From contig NZ_CP103371.1 of the NCBI RefSeq assembly GCF_024802625.1, positions 1,674,001 to 1,738,000 on the forward strand: 64,000 nt of DNA, in the 5' to 3' direction. The notes under the pieces are model-generated. The model searched no databases and had not been told where the DNA came from. It saw nothing but the letters and a program-made list of their open reading frames with translations. Positions 57,940 through 64,000 of this stretch are shown here, piece by piece. Both the position numbers and the translations under genes were made by a program. How positions within the stretch are numbered: the stretch's first letter is position 1; each line of letters starts with the position of its first letter. This DNA is from Massilia sp. H6 (GTDB taxonomy: Bacteria; Pseudomonadota; Gammaproteobacteria; Burkholderiales; Burkholderiaceae_D).

Positions 57940-58659
57940 CTACCGGGGCTGATGCTCGCGCAGCGCCAGCGCCTCGCCCAGCATCACGAGCACCGGACCA
58001 TGGCCCGGTTCCAGCCCGCGCGCCAGCTCTGCCAGGCTCAGGCGCAGGATGCGCTCGTCGGCGCGGCTGCAGTTCTCGACCACAACCACCGGCAAGTCCG
58101 GGCGCCGGCCGTCGGCCAGCAGGCGTTCTGCGGTGGCCGCGGCTTCGCGCCCGCCCATGTACTGCACCAGGGTGTCGGTCTCGGGAAGGGCTGGATGTTC
58201 GGGATGGTCGGGCGCGGTGCTCGACGTGAAAAAAGCGACGCTGCGGGCGATGCCGCGCTTGGTCAGGGGCTGCCTGGCCGCCGCCGCCGCGGCCACTGCC
58301 GTGGTAATGCCGGGAACAATGGCGACCTCGATACCGGCCGCCTCCAGCGCGCGCAGCTCTTCGTCGGCGCGCCCGAACAGCATCGGGTCGCCGCCTTTCA
58401 GGCGCACGATCAGCCGGTACTTGCCGGCGCACTCGACCAGCTGCTGGTTGATGATGGTTTGCGCCACCGAGCGCTGGCCCGAGCGCTTGCCGACCGGGAT
58501 CAGGTGGGCGCCGCGGCACAGCTCCAGCATCTCGGGGATCACCAGGGCGTCGTAGAGCACGACGTCGGCCTGGGCCAGCAGGCGCGCACCGCGTACCGTG
58601 ATGAGGTCTGCGGCGCCCGGACCGGCGCCAACCAGATAGACTTTTCCCAGTGCCGCCAT
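57940..58659 (-). CDS. cobA: Uroporphyrinogen-III C-methyltransferase
   Basis: SAM-dependent methylation of uroporphyrinogen III to precorrin-2, first step to siroheme (239 aa). KVYLVGAGPGAADLITVRGARLLAQADVVLYDAL, PVGKRSGQ, RLKGGDPMLFGRADEEL and PGITTAVAAAAAARQPLTKRG are diagnostic. It lacks the CysG oxidase/chelatase half. GAAGGA precedes the ATG at 58659; a TTG at 58680 overlapping the cysN stop is possible. Last gene of the sulfate-reduction operon. Confidence 0.93.
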   Translation of the reverse strand: MAALGKVYLVGAGPGAADLITVRGARLLAQADVVLYDALVIPEMLELCRGAHLIPVGKRSGQRSVAQTIINQQLVECAGKYRLIVRLKGGDPMLFGRADEELRALEAAGIEVAIVPGITTAVAAAAAARQPLTKRGIARSVAFFTSSTAPDHPEHPALPETDTLVQYMGGREAAATAERLLADGRRPDLPVVVVENCSRADERILRLSLAELARGLEPGHGPVLVMLGEALALREHQPR

Positions 58660-58676
58660 GGATTCCTTCGTGGTGA

Positions 58677-59981
58677 TCAATCCAGACGGATCATACCCGC
58701 TGCAACGGTCTGGTGCGTGACTTCGTCGATCAGGATGAACGCACCGAGGGCGCGGTTGTCGGCATAGGCGTCGGCCGCCAGCGGCTGCTGGACGTTCAGG
58801 TGCACGCGCGCGATATCGTTGAGCGTCAAGCCCTCGGCCGCATGGCGCTGCTGGGTGTTGACGTCCAGGATGCTATCGATGCGGGTGAGCTTGGCGCCGG
58901 TCTGGCGGGTGCCGTGCTTGATCCAGTACTTGCGGCGCAGGTCGAGCGGCTCGTCCGACATCCAGCACAGGTCTGCCACCACCTGCTTGAGCAGGGTAGC
59001 CGGCTGCTCGCGGCTGGCCAGCAGGTCGCCGCGCGAGATGTCGAGGTATTCGTCGAGCAGCAGCGTGACCGACTGGCCGGCCGATGCCGACAGCAGCGAG
59101 CCGTCGAAGGTCACGATGTCTTTCACGGTAGCGCTCTGGCCGGACGGCTGCACCACCAGCTTGTCGCCAACGGCTACCTGTCCCGATTCGATACGCCCCA
59201 TGTAGCCACGGAAGTCGTTCGCTTCGTGGCCATTGTGGCGTGCCACCAGCTGCACCGGAAAGCGCAAGGGCGCGGCATGCGCTTCGTCGTAGACCGACAG
59301 CGACTCGAGCAGCGCGATCAGGGTCGGGCCCTGGTACCACGGCATGTTGTCGGACAGGCTGACCACGTTGTCGCCGCCCAGCGCCGACATCGGCAAGGCG
59401 GTCACGTCTTTCAGGCCGAGCGAGGCGGCGAATGCGCCGTAGGCCGCGACGATGCGGTCGTAGATGGCCTGGTCATATCCCACCAGGTCCATCTTGTTGA
59501 CGGCCACGATCACGTGCTCGATCTGCAGCAGCTTGGCGATGGTCGAATGGCGCTTGGTCTGCACCAGCAACTCGACACTGCCATCGTCGCCCAGTTTTAC
59601 CTTCGACACGTCCACCAGGATGATCACGGCGTCGGCCGTCGAGGCGCCGGTGACCATATTGCGGGTGTACTGCTCGTGGCCCGGCGTGTCGGCAATGATG
59701 AATTTGCGCTTGGGCGTGGCGAAATAGCGGTAGGCCACGTCGATCGTGATGCCTTGCTCGCGCTCGGCCTCCAGGCCGTCGGTCAGCAGCGACAGGTCGA
59801 TGGTGTCGCCCACGGTGCGCTTGTGCTTCGAGCGCGAGACGGCCGCCAGCTGGTCGGCAAAGATGCCCTTGCTGTCGAACAGCAGGCGGCCGATCAGGGT
59901 ACTCTTGCCATCGTCGACCGAGCCGGCGGTAATGAAGCGCAGCATGCCGCTTTGATGGAGCTGTTCAGTCATGACGTTCAT
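58677..59981 (-). CDS. cysN: Sulfate adenylyltransferase subunit 1 (GTPase)
   Basis: GTPase subunit of ATP sulfurylase; makes adenylyl sulfate together with CysD (434 aa). GTP-binding motifs: GSVDDGKSTLIGRLL, DTPGHEQYTRNM and NKMDLVGYDQ. No fused CysC (APS kinase) domain, which fits a pathway that reduces APS directly. Start overlaps the cysD stop. Confidence 0.96.
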   Translation of the reverse strand: MNVMTEQLHQSGMLRFITAGSVDDGKSTLIGRLLFDSKGIFADQLAAVSRSKHKRTVGDTIDLSLLTDGLEAEREQGITIDVAYRYFATPKRKFIIADTPGHEQYTRNMVTGASTADAVIILVDVSKVKLGDDGSVELLVQTKRHSTIAKLLQIEHVIVAVNKMDLVGYDQAIYDRIVAAYGAFAASLGLKDVTALPMSALGGDNVVSLSDNMPWYQGPTLIALLESLSVYDEAHAAPLRFPVQLVARHNGHEANDFRGYMGRIESGQVAVGDKLVVQPSGQSATVKDIVTFDGSLLSASAGQSVTLLLDEYLDISRGDLLASREQPATLLKQVVADLCWMSDEPLDLRRKYWIKHGTRQTGAKLTRIDSILDVNTQQRHAAEGLTLNDIARVHLNVQQPLAADAYADNRALGAFILIDEVTHQTVAAGMIRLD

Positions 59982-60919
59982 CAGAAATATCCTTGCTTCT
60001 TGCGTTTTTCCATCGAGGCTTCGGAGGTCTGGTCGTCCATCCGGGTGGCACCGCGCTCGGTGATGTCGGTCACGGCGGTTTCGGCGATGATGTGCTCGAC
60101 CGTACTGGCGTGCGAGGCCACCGGACAGGTGCAGGAGATGTCGCCCACGGTCCGGAAACGCACGGTGCGGGTTTCCACCGTCTCGCCGTCGCGCGCCGGC
60201 GTCAGCGGCGTGAGCGGCACCAGCAGGCCGGAGCGCGGGATCACCTGGCGCTCGTGCGCAAAATAGATCGGTGGCAGCGCCAGCTGTTCACGGGCGATGT
60301 ACTGCCACACGTCCAGTTCGGTCCAATTCGAGATGGGAAACACGCGCATGTTCTCGCCCGGGTGCACGCGAGTGTTATACAGGTCCCACAGTTCCGGGCG
60401 CTGGGCTTTCGGGTCCCATTGGCCGAACTCGTCGCGGAAAGAGAAAATGCGTTCCTTGGCGCGCGCTTTTTCTTCGTCGCGCCGGGCGCCGCCGATGCAG
60501 GCGTCGAAACCGTGCGCGGCGATGGTTTCCAGCAGCGTGATGGCCTGGGCCGAGTTGCGCGAGTCGGTCGCCGGATTACGCAGGCGCACGGTGCCGCGCC
60601 CGATCGAGTCTTCGACCGAGCCGACGATCAGGCGCTCGCCCAGTTCTGCCACGCGCGCATCGCGAAAGGCGATGACTTCGTCGAAATTGTGGCCGGTGTC
60701 GATGTGGACCAGCGGGAAGGGGAATTTGCCGGGGCGAAAAGCCTTTTCAGCCAGGCGCAGCAGCACGACGGAATCCTTGCCGCCGGAGAACAGCAGCGCA
60801 GGGTTGGCGCATTCGGCGGCCACTTCGCGCAGGATGTGGATGGCTTCGGATTCCAGGGCGTCGAGGTGACGCGCGTTGACGGCGCTGAGCACGCCCGGAT
60901 TGTCGAATACTGTCGTCAT
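59981..60919 (-). CDS. cysD: Sulfate adenylyltransferase subunit 2
   Basis: Catalytic ATP sulfurylase subunit (312 aa) of the PP-loop superfamily: NPALLFSGGKDSVVLLRLA, then FPLVHIDTGHNFDEVIAFRD, GGARRDEEKARAKERIFSFRDEFGQWDPK and the C-terminal RTVGDISCTCPVAS. Lies between cysH and cysN with near-zero spacing. Confidence 0.96.
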   Translation of the reverse strand: MTTVFDNPGVLSAVNARHLDALESEAIHILREVAAECANPALLFSGGKDSVVLLRLAEKAFRPGKFPFPLVHIDTGHNFDEVIAFRDARVAELGERLIVGSVEDSIGRGTVRLRNPATDSRNSAQAITLLETIAAHGFDACIGGARRDEEKARAKERIFSFRDEFGQWDPKAQRPELWDLYNTRVHPGENMRVFPISNWTELDVWQYIAREQLALPPIYFAHERQVIPRSGLLVPLTPLTPARDGETVETRTVRFRTVGDISCTCPVASHASTVEHIIAETAVTDITERGATRMDDQTSEASMEKRKKQGYF

Positions 60920-60943
60920 GTTGTTTTGCCTTGTTGTAAATGC

Positions 60944-61660
60944 TTACCCAGCCACGGAGGTCATGCGAATAAGTTTGCCGTCGACCACGTGCAGGCCGCA
61001 TTCCTTCGATTCGGGCTGCTCCCACCACCAGCGCCCGGCGCGCAGGTCCTCGCCCGGCTGGACCGCGCGGGTGCAGGGCTCGCAGCCGATCGACGGGAAG
61101 CCGCGGTCGTGCAGGGCGTTGTACGGCACATTGTTGCTGCGCAGGTAATCCCAGACGTTATCTTCCGACCAGTCGGCCAGGGGATTGAATTTCTGGGTGT
61201 CGTGGGCGGCATCGAACTCTTGCACCGCCAGCTCTGACCGGGTGCTCGACTGGGCCCGGCGCTGGCCAGTGATCCAGGCCCGCTTGCCGGCCAGGGCGCG
61301 CCCCAGCGGCTCGACCTTGCGGATGCGACAGCATTGCTTGCGCATCTCGACGCTGTCGTAAAAGGCGTTCAGGCCGTTGTTCGCCACATAGGCGGCGACC
61401 GCTTCTGGCTGGGGGCGGAACAGGGCGATCTCGTGGCCATAGGTCGCGCGCACCTGATCCAGCATGGCAAGGGTTTCCGCGTGCAGGCGGCCGGTCTCGA
61501 GCGAGAAGATCCCGATCGGCAGCCCTGCCGTCAAGATCAGATCGGTGAGCACCATGTCTTCAGCTGCCAGGCTCGACGCGAATACGGCGGGCGAGAAATC
61601 GCGCGCGATGCGCGCCAGGATGGCCTGGGTTTCTGCGACGCGCTGGAGGAGTTCGCTCAT
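60944..61660 (-). CDS. cysH: Adenylyl-sulfate reductase (CysH family, Fe-S type)
   Basis: Thioredoxin- or glutathione-dependent reductase giving sulfite (238 aa). PP-loop-like N-terminus (SLAAEDMVLTDLIL), MRKQCCRIRKVEPL-type segment (KQCCRIRKVEPL) with the Cys pair, SIGCEPCTRAVQPGEDLRAGRWWWE with CxxC, and the catalytic ECGLH near the C-terminus. The CC plus CxxC pattern marks the [4Fe-4S] form that prefers APS over PAPS. The absence of a cysC gene or fusion here agrees. Confidence 0.92.
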   Translation of the reverse strand: MSELLQRVAETQAILARIARDFSPAVFASSLAAEDMVLTDLILTAGLPIGIFSLETGRLHAETLAMLDQVRATYGHEIALFRPQPEAVAAYVANNGLNAFYDSVEMRKQCCRIRKVEPLGRALAGKRAWITGQRRAQSSTRSELAVQEFDAAHDTQKFNPLADWSEDNVWDYLRSNNVPYNALHDRGFPSIGCEPCTRAVQPGEDLRAGRWWWEQPESKECGLHVVDGKLIRMTSVAG

Positions 61661-61666
61661 GGTGCC

Positions 61667-62239
61667 TCAGATGCCTGCACCAAGATCGGTGAGCGCCGGC
61701 GGCGTGCCACGCGGCGCGCGCCGGAACAGCGGCTCGGGCTGGTCGATTGATGCCTGGTAGGTTTCCGAGAACACGGTCAGGCCCTTGAGCGCATCATGGA
61801 TGCTGCGGTCCTGGCGGGTAGCGAAGGCGTCGAAGCCGACCCGCGACAGCGGCCACAGCTGGTCACGCAAGACGTCGCCGATGGCGCGCAGCTCGCCGGT
61901 ATAGCCAAGCCGCTTGCGCAGGTTGAAAGCGGTCGAATAGCCGCGGCCATCGGTAAACTTCGGGAAGTCCACCGCGATCACGGCAAAGCGGCCAAGATCG
62001 TCCTTGATGGCGCCAGCGGCTTCGTCGCCCGCCAGCCAGACCCCGAGCTCGGCGCGCTCGGCACGCCGGAGCAAAGACTCGCGCCGTGACAGCCAGACGG
62101 CCAGCGGCACGATCAGCTTGCCGTCCGGGAGCGCGACGGTTTCCGCCGACTCGCCCTCGGCCAGGCGCAGCACGCTCCAGTCGTCGTCGACCACGGCGCG
62201 GCCCTTGATGACCTGCGGGTGTTGGTCCAGATTAGGCAT
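61667..62239 (-). CDS. DUF934 protein of sulfite-reduction operons
   Basis: 190 aa, soluble. DUF934 signature: VIAVDFPKFTDGRGYSTAFNLRKRLGYTGELRAIGDVLRDQLWPLSRVGFDAFATR. Consistently found next to cysI in proteobacteria; probably needed for sulfite reduction, exact role unknown. Starts inside the end of the upstream cysI-like gene (8-nt overlap) and is followed 6 nt later by cysH. Confidence 0.9.
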   Translation of the reverse strand: MPNLDQHPQVIKGRAVVDDDWSVLRLAEGESAETVALPDGKLIVPLAVWLSRRESLLRRAERAELGVWLAGDEAAGAIKDDLGRFAVIAVDFPKFTDGRGYSTAFNLRKRLGYTGELRAIGDVLRDQLWPLSRVGFDAFATRQDRSIHDALKGLTVFSETYQASIDQPEPLFRRAPRGTPPALTDLGAGI

Positions 62240-63920
62240 AGTGGTCTTCTCCAGTGAGTGCACCGGCCACGATCGGCGTGGCATACACATGTTCCTTGAA
62301 CGGCCCAATGCCGAGGCGCTGCGCGGTATCGACGAAGCGTTCGCCTTCAAAGCGTTCGCGCACATAGACTTCAAGCAGGCGCCCGACCACTTCCGGCATC
62401 TGCAGGGCCGAGAACGACGGCCCGATGATCTTGCCGATCGCAGAGTGGTTGCCCTGGGCGCCGCCGATCGACACCTGGTACCACTCGCTGCCGTCCTTGT
62501 CGACGCCGAGGATGCCGATGGCACCCACGTGATGGTGGCCGCAGGCATTGATGCAGCCCGAGATGTTCAGTTCGATGTCGCCGATATCGTGCTGGAAGTC
62601 GAGGTTGTCGAAGCGCTCGGCGATGGCGGCCGCGATCGGCAGCGACTTGGCATTGGCCAGCGAGCAGAAATCGCCGCCGGGGCAGGCGATCATGTCGGTC
62701 AGCAGGCCGATGTTGGGCGTGGCCAGGCCCCTGGCCTTGACCAGCTGCCATAGCTCGAACAGCTTGCCCTGCTCGACGTCGGCCAGCACCAGGTTCTGCT
62801 CGTGCGTGACGCGCACTTCGCCATAGCTGTAGCGATCGGCCAGGTCGGCCACGAAGTCCATTTGCTCGGCGGTGGCATCGCCCGGCGGCACGCCGGTCTT
62901 TTTAAGGGACAGCACCACGGCGGCGTAGCCCGGCACCTTGTGTGGCTTGACGTTGCGGTTGAGCCAGTTGGCGAAGGCCCGGTTCTCCGGATGGGCGGCG
63001 CTCGGGTCGGTGTCGTCGCGCTGTTCGTAGCCATGCGGCTGGAACCAGGCGGCGACGCGGTCGAATTCTTCCTGGGTCAGGGTTTCCGGACCGTCTTTCA
63101 AGTCCAGCCATTCGGCTTCGACCTGGCGCGTGAATTCTTCGACGCCTATGGCTTTGAGTAAAATCTTGATGCGGGCCTTGTACTTGTTGTCGCGCCGGCC
63201 CTGCTGGTTGTAGACCCGCATCACGGCTTCGGTATAGGTCAGCAGGTGGCGCCACGGCAAGAAGTCGCGAATGACCGAGCCCAGGATGGGCGTGCGGCCC
63301 ATGCCGCCGCCAGCCATGAACTTGAAGCCGACTTCACCAGTCTCGTTGTGCACCAACGTCAGGCCGATGTCGTGGATGGCAATCGCGGCGCGGTCTTCGA
63401 CGGCGCCGTTGATCGCAACCTTGAACTTGCGGGGCAGGGCGATGAATTCCGGGTGGAAGGTGCTCCATTGGCGAAGGATTTCCGCGAACGGCCGCGGATC
63501 GATGATCTCGTCGGCGGCGACACCGGCGAATTCATCGGTCGTGATGTTGCGGATGCAATTGCCCGAAGTCTGGATCGCATGCATTTCGACCGAGGCCAGG
63601 TCTTCCAGGATGTTGGGCGTCTGTTCCAGTTCGATCCAGTTGTACTGGATGTTCTGGCGGGTGGTGAAATGGCCGTAGCCGCGGTCGTACTTGCGGGCGA
63701 TATGGGCGAACATGCGCATCTGGCTCGACGACAGCAGGCCGTAGGGAACCGCGACACGCAGCATGTAGGCATGGCGCTGCATGTACAGGCCGTTCTGCAG
63801 GCGCAGGGGCACGAATTCTTCTTCCAGCAGCTCATCGTTCAGGCGGCGCTGCACCTGGTCGCGGTATTGCGCAATGCGCTCGCGCACGATGAGATGGTCG
63901 TAATGGTCGTAGCGGTACAT
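62232..63920 (-). CDS. cysI: Siroheme [4Fe-4S] sulfite/nitrite reductase, CysI-like
   Basis: Six-electron reductase turning sulfite into sulfide (562 aa). Two ferredoxin-like half domains and the siroheme/Fe-S cysteines: CPGGDFC followed by SGCINACGHHHVG. Other conserved segments: YGHFTTRQNIQYNWI, TSGNCIRNITTDEFAGVA, KFKVAINGAVEDRAA and GFKFMAGGGMGRTP. AGGAAGAG precedes the ATG. First visible gene of the sulfur operon. Nitrite reductase is a close relative, but the operon says sulfite. No flavoprotein CysJ is seen, so another electron donor is expected. Confidence 0.92.
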   Translation of the reverse strand: MYRYDHYDHLIVRERIAQYRDQVQRRLNDELLEEEFVPLRLQNGLYMQRHAYMLRVAVPYGLLSSSQMRMFAHIARKYDRGYGHFTTRQNIQYNWIELEQTPNILEDLASVEMHAIQTSGNCIRNITTDEFAGVAADEIIDPRPFAEILRQWSTFHPEFIALPRKFKVAINGAVEDRAAIAIHDIGLTLVHNETGEVGFKFMAGGGMGRTPILGSVIRDFLPWRHLLTYTEAVMRVYNQQGRRDNKYKARIKILLKAIGVEEFTRQVEAEWLDLKDGPETLTQEEFDRVAAWFQPHGYEQRDDTDPSAAHPENRAFANWLNRNVKPHKVPGYAAVVLSLKKTGVPPGDATAEQMDFVADLADRYSYGEVRVTHEQNLVLADVEQGKLFELWQLVKARGLATPNIGLLTDMIACPGGDFCSLANAKSLPIAAAIAERFDNLDFQHDIGDIELNISGCINACGHHHVGAIGILGVDKDGSEWYQVSIGGAQGNHSAIGKIIGPSFSALQMPEVVGRLLEVYVRERFEGERFVDTAQRLGIGPFKEHVYATPIVAGALTGEDHYA

Positions 63921-64000
63921 GGTCTCTTCCTGGGGGGCGGGCCTTGTCCTGGCTCGACAAACATTGTCCACCCGTTAAATGGTTGACCCCAGTGTACGGA

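Overview
The window looks like a chromosomal segment of a high-GC betaproteobacterium of the Oxalobacteraceae, most likely Massilia or a close relative (inference). The signs are PEP-CTERM surface proteins, the murJ/rpsT pair, the sulfur cluster cysI-DUF934-cysH-cysD-cysN-cobA, the acnD/prpF form of the 2-methylcitrate cycle, and the overall codon style. No rRNA, tRNA, CRISPR array or prophage was seen. One complete insertion sequence is present.

1-18.6 kb is a secretion and exoprotein region. It holds the end of an ExeM/NucH-type extracellular nuclease, two PEP-CTERM proteins, two small lipoproteins, a large secreted S8 protease, and then one tightly overlapping operon (9.0-18.6 kb). The operon encodes a type II secretion-like machine: major pseudopilin, GspF, GspE, a PilM/GspL-like, a PilN-like and a PilO/GspM-like protein, a GspC/PilP-like protein, a lipoprotein secretin, and three more pseudopilin-like proteins. 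The inner-membrane platform resembles type IV pili (PilMNOP) more than classical GspCLM. This is the most interesting locus in the window.

18.6-28.6 kb is housekeeping: murJ, rpsT, two unrelated NADP-isocitrate dehydrogenases (monomeric and dimeric) that share a nearly identical promoter and palindromic operator, a pseudouridine synthase, a cold-shock protein, and clpS-clpA. An IS1595-family element (28593-29678) sits in the T-tract of the clpA terminator.

29.8-38.3 kb carries a tricorn-like protease, an MpaB/DUF2236 protein, a PHB-depolymerase-type esterase, an H-NS-family protein, and a cystathionine beta-synthase/gamma-lyase pair (reverse transsulfuration).

38.4-48.5 kb is a propionate island: prpR, a DUF485/ActP-type symporter pair, and prpB-prpC-acnD-prpF. 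A near-perfect sigma-54 promoter precedes prpB and a second candidate precedes the symporter pair. GTTTCA/TGAAAC inverted repeats lie upstream of both, suggesting that PrpR controls uptake and breakdown together.

48.6-57.9 kb has a PAS-GGDEF-EAL protein, exonuclease III, three small proteins, leucyl aminopeptidase, and lptF-lptG with a CbiX-like chelatase. 57.9-63.9 kb is the assimilatory sulfate-reduction operon (minus strand). Its siroheme enzymes (CobA, and perhaps CbiX) can supply the cofactor for the sulfite reductase at its head.
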